This document shows, piece after piece, positions 1 through 6,304 of a stretch of DNA of 6,304 nucleotides. This stretch comes from Prevotella sp. (GTDB taxonomy: Bacteria; Bacteroidota; Bacteroidia; Bacteroidales; Bacteroidaceae). A program made the position numbers and the translations under genes. The stretch covers positions 1-6,304 of the forward strand of contig JAFLSH010000177.1 in assembly GCA_022511055.1 (NCBI GenBank), given 5' to 3'. Below the pieces are notes generated by a model, which saw only the letters and a program-made list of their open reading frames with translations, searched no databases and was not told the origin of the DNA. Every line of letters starts with the position of its first letter. Position 1 is the stretch's first letter.

Positions 1-2
1 GC

Positions 3-635
3 ACGCTGCCCTACAAGGTGGGCGCACTGGTGAGCGCTGCCAACGTGCTGACCACGGTGAGCAACATCTCGTCGATGGAAGTCTACTTCTCAATGACTGA
101 GAAGGATGCCCTGGAGATGTCAAAGACAGGCGAGGGCATCAGCGCGCTGCCCGCCGTCAAGCTGCAGCTGAGCGATGGCTCCGTCTATGACGTTGAGGGC
201 CAGGTGGCCAAGATGAGCGGCGTGATAGACCAGGGCACGGGTACGGTACAGCTGATAGCCGTGTTCCAGAATCCGCAGAGGCTGCTGAAGAGCGGCAGCT
301 CGGGCAATGTGATTATTCCGCGCTACACCGGCTCGGCCATCATCATTCCCCAGTCGTGCGTCATGGAAGTGCAGAACAAGAAGTTCGTCTACACCGTGGG
401 CAATGACAACAAGGTGAAGTACACCGAGATAACGGTCGACCCGCAGAACGATGGCAACAACTACATCGTAACCAGCGGCCTGAAGGTGGGCGACAAATAC
501 GTCACCAACGGCATCACCAAGCTGAACGATGGCATGGAGATTGTGCAGATTACCCCTGAGCGCTATCAGGAGAAAATCGGCGAGCAGGCCAAGGCCATGT
601 CGGCAGGCGACATCGTAGGTGCCATGAAGAAGTAG
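3..635 (+). CDS. RND efflux periplasmic adaptor (membrane fusion protein), 3' part only
   Basis: This is the C-terminal part, 210 residues, of an AcrA/MexA-type periplasmic adaptor that links an RND pump to its outer-membrane channel. The reading frame is open to the left edge, so the true start, signal peptide, coiled-coil hairpin and most of the lipoyl domain lie outside the window; the GTG at 18 is not a real start. The visible part opens with TLPYKVGALVSAANVLTTVS, the typical return strand from the lipoyl domain into the beta-barrel (residues about 15-110, including SMEVYFSMTEKDAL and the DQGTGTVQLIAVFQNP strand). The membrane-proximal domain follows, from about IIIPQSCVMEV through GLKVGDKYVTNGITKLNDG. 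The tail after it is Ala/Lys-rich. A second in-frame stop (TAA, 639-641) backs up the TAG. The RND gene begins 31 bases downstream, which supports an operon. The family call is strong; the substrate is unknown. Confidence 0.93.
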   Translation, partial: TLPYKVGALVSAANVLTTVSNISSMEVYFSMTEKDALEMSKTGEGISALPAVKLQLSDGSVYDVEGQVAKMSGVIDQGTGTVQLIAVFQNPQRLLKSGSSGNVIIPRYTGSAIIIPQSCVMEVQNKKFVYTVGNDNKVKYTEITVDPQNDGNNYIVTSGLKVGDKYVTNGITKLNDGMEIVQITPERYQEKIGEQAKAMSAGDIVGAMKK

Positions 636-658
636 AAGTAAGGTTGTTAAACGATAAA

Positions 659-664
659 AAGGAG
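659..664 (+). promoter_or_regulatory. Ribosome binding site of the RND gene
   Basis: The sequence AAGGAG lies two bases before the ATG-proximal TT, a Shine-Dalgarno-like match within an A-rich stretch (656-664). The gap to the ATG at 667 is short. Bacteroidota genes often lack such a motif, so this is worth recording because it supports the chosen start. The A-rich run just upstream is also typical of translation initiation in this phylum. Confidence 0.5.
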
Positions 665-666
665 TT

Positions 667-3600
667 ATGACTTTTACAACATTTATCAAACGCCCGGTGC
701 TGTCAACGGTGATTTCCATTGTCATCGTCTTGTTGGGCTTCATCGGTCTGGCCACCCTGCCTATCGAGCAGTACCCGGACATTGCGCCGCCCACGGTCGT
801 GGTCTTCACCAGCTACCCCGGCGCTGATGCAGAGACAGTGAAGAACTCCGTGCTTGTGCCGCTGGAAGAGAGCATCAACGGTGTGGAGGGCATGGACTAT
901 ATCAGCTCGTCGGCCTCGTCAGGCTCGGCCAGCCTTTCTATCCTTTTCCGTCAGGGCATGAACCCTGACATGTGTGCCGTCAACGTGCAAAACCGCGTCT
1001 CGCAGGCGCAGGCGCTGCTGCCGGCCGAGGTCACGCAGATTGGTGTGACCGTCATGAAGCGCCAGACCTCTCAGGTCATGATGTACACCCTGACCTCTGA
1101 TGGCCGCTATGATGATGAATTCCTGACCAACTACAGTAACATCAACATTGTGCCGGCCATCAAGCGTATCGAGGGTGTGGGCGACGTGCAAAACCCCGGT
1201 ACGAAGACCTACTCCATGCGCATCTGGCTGAAGCCCGATGTCATGAAGCAGTACGGCCTGATGCCTACTGACATCACGGGTGTGCTGGCCGAGCAGAACA
1301 TCGAGGCTGCCCCCGGTACGTTTGGCGAGCGGAGCAACGTGGCCTACGAGTATGCCATGCGCTACACGGGCCGACTGAAGACCCCGGAGGAGTTTGGCAA
1401 CATCATCATCTCGAGCAGGGCTGATGGCTCGACACTCAAGCTGAAAGACGTGGCCCGCATAGAGCTGGGCGGTCTGCAGTACTCAGTGTCAATGAAGAAC
1501 AACAACATCCCGTCGGTCATGGGTATGGTGCAGCAGATTGCAGGCTCCAATGCCAACAAGATAGCCAAGCAGGTGAAGGCCGAGCTGGAAGAGCAGTCCA
1601 AGCTGTTCCCCCCGGGCATGTTCTACAAGATAAACTATGATGTTACGGAGTTCCTCTACGCCAGTATCGAAGAAGTGGTGTTCACGCTCATCTTCACGCT
1701 GGTGCTGGTGTTCATCGTCATCTACGTCTTCCTGCAAGACTGGCGCTCAACGCTCATCCCGCTGATTGCCGTGCCCGTCTCGCTGGTCGGTACGTTCTTC
1801 TTCCTGAGTGTGTTTGGCTTCTCCATCAACCTGCTGGTGCTGTCGGCGCTGCTGCTGGCCATCGCCATCGTGGTCGATGATGCCATTGTGGTGGTCGAGG
1901 CTGTCCACGCCAAGTTAGACCAGGGCTACAAGTCGACCCTGACCGCATCAATTGATGCCATGAACGAAATCTCAGGCGCCATCATCTCCATTACGCTGGT
2001 CATGGCCTCGGTGTTCATCCCGGTGTCGTTCATCGGCGGCACTACGGGTACGTTCTATCGTGAGTTCGGTGTAACCATGGCCGTGTCCATCTTCATCTCG
2101 GCGCTGAACGCCTTGACACTGTCGCCGGCCCTGTGCGCCATCTTCCTGAAACCGCACGATGCTGAGGGGCACGAGAAGAAAATGTCAATGATTGACCGTT
2201 TCCACACGTCGTTCAACACGGCTTTCAACACCACGCTGGGCAAGTACAAGGGCGCGGTGGAGAAGCTGGTGCGCAAGCCGCTGCTCATCGGCGCTACCGT
2301 GGTTGCGGGCATAGCCCTGCTGGGCATTACCATGGCAACCACCAAGACTGGTCTGGTGCCTGATGAGGATACGGGTACGCTCTTCTGTACCATCTCCATG
2401 CCGCCGGCAACCTCTGTGGCCCGCACCACGCAGATTATCAATCAGGTGGATTCCATCCTTGCGGCCGACCCGGCCATCCTGAACCGTGAGCAGATTCAGG
2501 GCTTCAACTTCATTGCCGGTGCCGGCTCAGACCAGGCTACCTTCGTCATCAAGCTGAAGCCGTTCTCCGAGCGCCAGAAGGGTTTCTGGTGGAAGCTCTC
2601 CGGCCTCTGGAACGGTGATGGCATCTACCGTTTCTTCCTGAATCCCTATGATGCCAGTGGCGTGCTGGCTCAGATTTACCTGAAGACCGCCCACATCAAG
2701 GATGCTACCATCCTGGCCTTCGCGCCGCCTATGATTCCCGGCTTCTCGGCCAACTCGGGTGTGTCGCTCGTCATGCAAGACCGTACGGGTGGTGAGCTGA
2801 GCAAGTTCTTTGACATCACGAAAGACTATCTGGCCGAGCTGAACAAGCGGCCGGAGATTCAGATGGCCATGACTTCGTACAACCCGAACTATCCGCAGTA
2901 CATGATTCATGTCGATGTGGCCAAGTGTAAGCAGAGCGGCATCTCGCCGCAGACCGTGCTGTACACGTTGCAGGGTTACTACGGCGGTCTGTATGCCTCG
3001 AACTTCAACGCCTATGGCAAGCTCTATCGTGTCATGGTGCAGGGCTCGCCCGAGACCCGCATGACACCTGAGTCGCTGAAGAGTGTCTATGTCCGTACGC
3101 CGAATGGCATGTCGCCGGTGGAGGAGTTCTGCCACCTGGAGCGTGTCTACGGCCCAACCAACATCAGCCGCTTCAACCTCTTCACCTCTATCACCGTGAC
3201 TGCCACCGTGGCTGATGGCTACTCTACGGGTGAGGCCATCAAGGCCGTGGAAGAGGTGGCTGCCGAGAAGCTGCCTACGGGCTACACATACGACTACTCG
3301 GGTCTGACCCGTCAGGAAGCCCAGTCGAGCAACTCTACGGCGCTCATCTTCGTGCTGTGCTTCATCTTCATCTACCTGATTCTGTCTGCCCAGTACGAGT
3401 CTTACATCCTGCCGCTGGCCGTGGTACTCTCAGTGCCCTTCGGTCTGGCCGGCGCGTTCCTCTTCACGCAGCTGTTCGGCCACAACAACGACATCTATAT
3501 GCAGATTTCGCTCATCATGCTGATTGGTCTGCTGGCTAAGAACGCCATCCTGATTGTGCAGTTCGCCCTGGAGCGCCGCGAGACGGGTATGGCCATCTCG

Positions 3601-3921
3601 TGGGCAGCCATACTGGGTGCCGCAGCCCGTCTGCGACCCATCTTGATGACTTCGCTGGCCATGGTCATCGGTCTGCTGCCAATGATGTTCGCCTCTGGCG
3701 TGGGCAAGAACGGTAACCAGACACTGGGTGCCGCTGCCGTGGGTGGTATGCTCATCGGTACGCTCTGCCAGATTATGGTGGTGCCGACCCTGTTCGTCAT
3801 CTTCCAGAGCCTGCAGGAGAAGTTCCGCCCCATGAAGTTCAACGATGAGGAGAATGCGGAAGTGGCTACCGAGATTGCGCAGTATCAGCACAAGCCCGTG
3901 GATTATGAATTAGAAAAGTGA
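667..3921 (+). CDS. RND multidrug efflux transporter, inner-membrane pump (HAE1/AcrB family)
   Basis: This is a complete proton-driven pump of 1084 residues; E. coli AcrB has 1049. It begins with the family signature FIKRPVLSTVISIVIVLLG (TM1), then LATLPIEQYPDIAPP and the porter domain. TM2 starts near residue 336, followed by the conserved LQDWRSTLIPLIAVP loop. The TM4 proton-relay pair is D404-D405 in IVVDDAIVVVE, matching AcrB D407/D408. K958 in LLAKNAILIVQF matches AcrB K940, and R988 and T995 in RLRPILMTS match R971 and T978. The switch-loop region is about 613-623 (FNFIAGAGSDQ), and the APPMIPGF loop at 686-693 matches the gate loop. TM7 is near 539-557 and TM8 starts near 892. An aromatic-rich insert occupies about 639-661. 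The extra length is that insert plus a charged tail. The conserved residues suggest an active pump. It probably exports drugs, detergents or bile-type compounds, but the sequence does not show the substrate. Confidence 0.97.
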   Translation: MTFTTFIKRPVLSTVISIVIVLLGFIGLATLPIEQYPDIAPPTVVVFTSYPGADAETVKNSVLVPLEESINGVEGMDYISSSASSGSASLSILFRQGMNPDMCAVNVQNRVSQAQALLPAEVTQIGVTVMKRQTSQVMMYTLTSDGRYDDEFLTNYSNINIVPAIKRIEGVGDVQNPGTKTYSMRIWLKPDVMKQYGLMPTDITGVLAEQNIEAAPGTFGERSNVAYEYAMRYTGRLKTPEEFGNIIISSRADGSTLKLKDVARIELGGLQYSVSMKNNNIPSVMGMVQQIAGSNANKIAKQVKAELEEQSKLFPPGMFYKINYDVTEFLYASIEEVVFTLIFTLVLVFIVIYVFLQDWRSTLIPLIAVPVSLVGTFFFLSVFGFSINLLVLSALLLAIAIVVDDAIVVVEAVHAKLDQGYKSTLTASIDAMNEISGAIISITLVMASVFIPVSFIGGTTGTFYREFGVTMAVSIFISALNALTLSPALCAIFLKPHDAEGHEKKMSMIDRFHTSFNTAFNTTLGKYKGAVEKLVRKPLLIGATVVAGIALLGITMATTKTGLVPDEDTGTLFCTISMPPATSVARTTQIINQVDSILAADPAILNREQIQGFNFIAGAGSDQATFVIKLKPFSERQKGFWWKLSGLWNGDGIYRFFLNPYDASGVLAQIYLKTAHIKDATILAFAPPMIPGFSANSGVSLVMQDRTGGELSKFFDITKDYLAELNKRPEIQMAMTSYNPNYPQYMIHVDVAKCKQSGISPQTVLYTLQGYYGGLYASNFNAYGKLYRVMVQGSPETRMTPESLKSVYVRTPNGMSPVEEFCHLERVYGPTNISRFNLFTSITVTATVADGYSTGEAIKAVEEVAAEKLPTGYTYDYSGLTRQEAQSSNSTALIFVLCFIFIYLILSAQYESYILPLAVVLSVPFGLAGAFLFTQLFGHNNDIYMQISLIMLIGLLAKNAILIVQFALERRETGMAISWAAILGAAARLRPILMTSLAMVIGLLPMMFASGVGKNGNQTLGAAAVGGMLIGTLCQIMVVPTLFVIFQSLQEKFRPMKFNDEENAEVATEIAQYQHKPVDYELEK

Positions 3922-3923
3922 CA

Positions 3924-5312
3924 ATGAGAACTATGAAGAAGATACTTATCATCTCATCCGCAGCCTTCCTGCTGTCGAGCTGCGGGCTCTACAACAAGTA
4001 CGAGCGGCCTGATGTCAATGCTGAAGGCATTGTGCGTGACCCCGTCTCGCTTACCGACACGCTGGCCGTCAGTGACACCACCTCGTTTGGCAATCTGCCG
4101 TGGCGCGCCGTGTTTACTGACCCGCAGCTGCAGATGCTGATAGAGCAGGGGCTGGGCAACAACCCTGACCTGCTGAACGCTGCGCTGAACGTCAAGATGG
4201 TCAACGAGGCGCTGAAGGTGGCCAGGCTGGCCTTCCTGCCTTCCGTGGCCTTCGCCCCTCAGGGCACGATTGCCAAGTTCAGTGACTATCCCTCGACCAA
4301 GAGCTACCAGCTGCCCGTGTCTGCTTCCTGGAATGTAGACCTCTTCGGCAACCTGCTCTCCGCGAAGCGCTCTGCACAGATGCAGCTGATAGCCACGAAA
4401 GACTACCAGACAGTGGTGCAGACCAATATCATCGCAGGCATAGCCAACCTCTACTACACACTGCTCATGCTCGACCGTCAGGTGGAGATTATTACTGACA
4501 TGGAACAGCTGACCAAGGAGACTTGGGAGAAGATGAAGTTCATGAAGGATAACCGCGTGGGCTACCGCTCTACGGCCGTGCAGAGCGCAGAGTCTGCATA
4601 CTACTCGGTGCAGGCACAGAAGGTTGACATGCTGCGCCAGATACGCGAAATGGAGAACTCGCTGTCGCTGCTCATAGGCCAGCCCGCACAGACCATCAAG
4701 CGCGGCCGGCTTGAAGACCAGCAGCTGCCCACAGACTACTCGGTGGGTGTCGGCATTCAGTTGCTTAACAACCGTGCTGATGTGCATGCTGCCGAGATGG
4801 CGCTGGCACAGTGCTTCTATGGTGTCGAGACGGCCCGTTCCAGATTCTATCCGCAGATTACGCTGACAGGCACTGGCGCTTTCACCAACAACAATGGCGC
4901 GGTCAATCCGGGCAAGATGCTCTGGTCGGCTGTTTCCTCGCTGGTGCAGCCCATCTTCCAGCACGGCCAGATTGTGGCTGGGCTGAAGGTAGCCAAGATT
5001 CAGTACGAGCAAGCCTATAACACCTGGCAAAACGCAGTGCTGAAGGCGGGCAACGAAGTGTCGAATGCCTTGGTGGCCTGCAACAGCTATGCAGAGAAGT
5101 CGGCTCTTGAGGCCAAGCAGGTGGCTGTGCTGAGACAGAACGTCGAAGACACCCGGATGCTGATGGAGTCCAGCTCGAACACGACCTATCTTGAGGTCAT
5201 CTCGGCCCAGAGCAGCCTGCTCAATGCTGAAATCTCGAAGGTGGCTGATGACTTCTACAAGATGCAGTCCGTGGTGAATCTCTACCAGGCACTTGGCGGA
5301 GGCGCAAAGTAA
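3924..5312 (+). CDS. Outer-membrane efflux lipoprotein (TolC/OprM, NodT family)
   Basis: This is the outer-membrane channel of the tripartite pump, 462 residues from the ATG at 3924. Other possible starts are GTG at 3918, which overlaps the RND stop as GTGA, and ATG at 3933, which gives the compact leader MKKILIISSAAFLLSSC. I chose 3924 as the first ATG; no clear Shine-Dalgarno separates the three. The leader is a lipoprotein signal: lysines, a hydrophobic core, then lipobox LSSC with the lipidated Cys at residue 20. No acidic surface-export signal follows the Cys (GLYNKYERP), as expected for a periplasm-facing channel. Two outer-membrane efflux repeats follow: the first contains LPWRAVFTDPQLQMLIEQGL, the second NNRADVHAAEMAL (282-294) and FYPQITLTG (308-316). 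The protein ends in LYQALGGGAK, the usual family ending. It should trimerise and dock with the adaptor and pump encoded just upstream. Confidence 0.95.
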   Translation: MRTMKKILIISSAAFLLSSCGLYNKYERPDVNAEGIVRDPVSLTDTLAVSDTTSFGNLPWRAVFTDPQLQMLIEQGLGNNPDLLNAALNVKMVNEALKVARLAFLPSVAFAPQGTIAKFSDYPSTKSYQLPVSASWNVDLFGNLLSAKRSAQMQLIATKDYQTVVQTNIIAGIANLYYTLLMLDRQVEIITDMEQLTKETWEKMKFMKDNRVGYRSTAVQSAESAYYSVQAQKVDMLRQIREMENSLSLLIGQPAQTIKRGRLEDQQLPTDYSVGVGIQLLNNRADVHAAEMALAQCFYGVETARSRFYPQITLTGTGAFTNNNGAVNPGKMLWSAVSSLVQPIFQHGQIVAGLKVAKIQYEQAYNTWQNAVLKAGNEVSNALVACNSYAEKSALEAKQVAVLRQNVEDTRMLMESSSNTTYLEVISAQSSLLNAEISKVADDFYKMQSVVNLYQALGGGAK

Positions 5313-5322
5313 GCGCGCCTCC
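5298..5322 (+). repeat. Inverted repeat spanning the stop codon of the outer-membrane channel gene
   Basis: GGAGGCGC (5298-5305) and GCGCCTCC (5315-5322) are a perfect 8-base inverted repeat around a 9-base loop that contains the TAA stop. The hairpin would be all GC except one pair. A terminator-like U tract does not follow: the next bases are TTCCCGTC. It may be an mRNA-stabilising or processing stem, or one edge of a dispersed element. The right arm can also pair with GGAGGC at 5343-5348. Confidence 0.55.
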
Positions 5323-5327
5323 TTCCC

Positions 5328-5348
5328 GTCTCCCCGCTGAGGGGAGGC
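5328..5348 (+). repeat. Hairpin in the spacer, terminator-like stem without U tract
   Basis: The stem pairs CTCCCC (5330-5335) with GGGGAG (5341-5346) over a 5-base loop, and one wobble plus one G-C pair lengthen it to 8 pairs. The next bases are TAAACCG, not a U run, so factor-independent termination would be weak at best. Its right arm overlaps GGAGGC (5343-5348), which can instead pair with GCCTCC at 5317-5322, so the two folds exclude each other. Confidence 0.45.
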
Positions 5349-5413
5349 TAAACCGATAGTTACCAGAGGCCCGGGCCCCCGTAGCGGCCTTCCCCCCGGC
5401 AGGAGGGGATAAG

Positions 5414-5421
5414 AAGGGGGG
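5414..5421 (+). promoter_or_regulatory. Possible ribosome binding site of the LpxA-like gene
   Basis: AAGGGGGG ends eight bases before the ATG at 5430 and is a loose Shine-Dalgarno match. The six-G run is complementary to the six-C run at 5392-5397, so a fold that pairs them would hide this site. That fold competes with the smaller hairpin at 5391-5409. The role in translation is inference. Confidence 0.3.
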
Positions 5422-5429
5422 CTACAATT

Positions 5430-6209
5430 ATGGCAAGTGAAATTTCTCCAAAGGCCGAAATATCGCCAAAGGCGAAAATCGGCGACAATTGTAAGATATT
5501 CCCCTTTGTCTACATCGAAGATGATGTAGAGATTGGCGATAATTGTGTCATATTCCCCTTTGTCAGCATCATGAGCGGCACCCGCATGGGCCCCCGCAAC
5601 AAGGTGCATCAGGGGTCGGTCATCGGCGCGCTGCCACAGGACTTTGAGTTCCGCGGCGAGAAGTCGGAGTGCATCATCGGCTCGAACAACATCATCCGCG
5701 AGAACGTGGTCATCAACCGGGCCACCCACCGCGGTTGCCAGACTGTCATCGGCAACGAGAACGTACTCATGGAAGGTGCCCACATCTCGCACGACACGAA
5801 GGTGGGCAACCGTTGTGTCTTTGGGTATGGCACGAAGATTGCCGGCGATTGCATGATAGAAGACGGGGTTATCTTCTCGTCAAGTGTCATCGAGAACGCC
5901 AAGACCCGCGTCGGCCGTGGTGCCATGGTGTCGGCCGGTACTACCTTCTCGAAAGATGTGCCTCCATACATCATCTGCACCAAGCGCTCTGAATATGGCG
6001 GCGTGAACACTACCGTTGGCCGTGTACACGGCGTTGATGAAAAAACGCTGAAGCACATCGGCAACGCCTATCGTCTGTTGTTCAATGGCAACATCTCGCT
6101 GTTCGATGCCGTAAACCAGATTGAACAGCAGGTGCCCGATAGTCCAACCATTCGCCACATCATCGAGTTTCTGCGCAGCTCCCAGCTTGGCATCATCAGC
6201 AAGCTGTAA
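5430..6209 (+). CDS. LpxA-family UDP-N-acetylglucosamine acyltransferase, divergent paralogue
   Basis: This 259-residue protein has the size and architecture of LpxA (262 in E. coli), the cytoplasmic trimeric enzyme that moves a 3-hydroxyacyl group from ACP to UDP-GlcNAc in the first step of lipid A synthesis. Hexapeptide repeats of a left-handed beta-helix fill residues about 4-175; a helical C-terminal domain (from about DEKTLKHIGNAYRLLF) follows. PQDF (69-72) and DVPPY (176-180) are family motifs. Aligned by eye to E. coli LpxA, catalytic H125 is kept as H121 and H122 as H118. However H144 becomes D140, H160-Q161 becomes N156-A157, K76 becomes E73, and R204-R205 becomes V199-H200. The acyl-ruler residue G173 becomes A169. 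These changes suggest this is not the housekeeping LpxA but a paralogue with another acceptor, acyl chain or partner. No lpxD, lpxC-fabZ or lpxB lies nearby, unlike the usual lipid A cluster. The start is the ATG at 5430; the leader MASEISPKAEISPKAKIG runs straight into the repeats. Confidence 0.85.
   Translation: MASEISPKAEISPKAKIGDNCKIFPFVYIEDDVEIGDNCVIFPFVSIMSGTRMGPRNKVHQGSVIGALPQDFEFRGEKSECIIGSNNIIRENVVINRATHRGCQTVIGNENVLMEGAHISHDTKVGNRCVFGYGTKIAGDCMIEDGVIFSSSVIENAKTRVGRGAMVSAGTTFSKDVPPYIICTKRSEYGGVNTTVGRVHGVDEKTLKHIGNAYRLLFNGNISLFDAVNQIEQQVPDSPTIRHIIEFLRSSQLGIISKL
5481..5564 (+). repeat. 54-base tandem repeat encoding consecutive beta-helix coils
   Basis: GGCGACAATTGT (5481-5492) recurs as GGCGATAATTGT (5535-5546), and ATATTCCCCTTTGTC (5496-5510) recurs exactly at 5550-5564. 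The period is 54 bases, 18 residues, which is exactly one coil of a left-handed beta-helix. At the protein level GDNCKIFPFVYI is followed by GDNCVIFPFVSI. A shorter 18-base repeat, 5439-5456 and 5457-5474, precedes it and encodes EISPKA twice. Confidence 0.75.
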
Positions 6210-6238
6210 GTCTGTCCAGCCCGATATTGTCTGAAATG

Positions 6239-6289
6239 CCAATGCCTTACTGGCCTCCGGCGCAACCGCCGCAGCCAGTAAGGCATTGG
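6239..6289 (+). terminator. Long hairpin, probable transcription terminator of the unit
   Basis: CCAATGCCTTACTGGC (6239-6254) and GCCAGTAAGGCATTGG (6274-6289) are perfect 16-base inverted repeats. The loop itself folds further: CGGCG (6258-6262) with CGCCG (6267-6271) around CAAC. It starts 29 bases after the stop of the LpxA-like gene, a natural place for a terminator. The bases after it, TGTTATCCC, are not a good U tract, so the element could instead stabilise the mRNA end or act on both strands. The rest of 6210-6304 shows nothing else that I can support. Confidence 0.55.
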
Positions 6290-6304
6290 TGTTATCCCTA
6301 CTAA

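Larger units (their letters stand above)
5313..5429 (+). other. Structured GC-rich spacer between the pump operon and the LpxA-like gene
   Basis: These 117 bases hold no gene. They contain several dyads: CTCCCC (5330-5335) with GGGGAG (5341-5346) around loop GCTGA, extendable by a T-G and a G-C pair; the perfect palindrome GGCCCGGGCC (5368-5377); and TCCCCCC (5391-5397) with GGAGGGGA (5402-5409), which leaves one bulged A and a GGCA loop. Two stretches, 5321-5345 and 5388-5409, resemble each other: both start CCTTCCC and end in a purine run closing in GGGGA. No Bacteroidota -7 motif (TAnnTTTG) was found. Composition differs sharply from the flanking genes. This may be a REP-like dispersed element, an attenuator or an RNA-processing region; the sequence alone does not decide. 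Confidence 0.6.

Noticed and set aside
2527..3135. Minus-strand open frame of 202 codons inside the RND gene
   Set aside because: It is a shadow of the RND coding frame, which is supported by conserved motifs throughout; the translation shows no domain.
5351..5365. Possible Bacteroidota promoter (TAGTTACC) in the spacer
   Set aside because: It does not match the TAnnTTTG -7 element and no TTTG -33 element lies at the right distance.
3954..5792. Long minus-strand open frame of 612 codons opposite the channel gene and the LpxA-like gene
   Set aside because: It crosses two well-supported plus-strand genes and the spacer, has a His/Leu/Arg-rich composition typical of the antisense of GC-rich codons, and shows no recognisable domain.
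6236..6304. Small plus-strand open frame of 22 codons, Pro/Trp/Tyr-rich, ending in the TAA at the window edge
   Set aside because: It lies almost wholly within the long hairpin, which accounts for its sequence; no ribosome binding site precedes it, so chance is the simpler explanation.
6274..6304. Integron attC-like site suggested by the long stem near the right edge
   Set aside because: The flanks do not match the GTTRRRY and RYYYAAC core sites, and the stem lacks the imperfect pairing with extrahelical bases expected of attC.

Overview
The window looks like a piece of a Bacteroidota chromosome, most likely a GC-rich member of the order Bacteroidales (a Prevotella-like or related gut lineage). 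The evidence is the protein style: a Bacteroidales-type HAE1 RND pump, a NodT-type outer-membrane lipoprotein with a short lipobox, and an LpxA-like hexapeptide acyltransferase in the same block. GC content is clearly above 50 percent. The genus call is inference. All genes lie on the plus strand.

Layout: (1) 3-635, the 3' part of a periplasmic adaptor (membrane fusion protein), cut by the window edge. (2) 667-3921, a complete inner-membrane RND transporter of 1084 residues with the proton-relay residues intact. (3) 3924-5312, a complete outer-membrane efflux lipoprotein (TolC/OprM/NodT type) whose start region abuts or overlaps the RND stop codon. (4) 5313-5429, a 117-base GC-rich spacer full of inverted repeats. 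(5) 5430-6209, a complete LpxA-family acyltransferase that keeps the catalytic histidine but has changed several residues that bind substrate in E. coli LpxA. (6) 6239-6289, a long perfect hairpin that probably ends the transcription unit.

The first three genes together encode every part of a tripartite efflux pump: adaptor, proton-driven pump and outer-membrane channel. The close spacing points to one operon. The fourth gene makes or modifies a lipid-A-like acylated sugar nucleotide, or a related product. Its position after the pump suggests an envelope-related transcription unit, but the structured spacer may separate its expression from the pump genes. No regulator, promoter with the Bacteroidota consensus, tRNA, rRNA, CRISPR array or mobile element was seen. 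The most notable points are the divergent active site of the LpxA-like protein and the folded, internally repetitive spacer before it.
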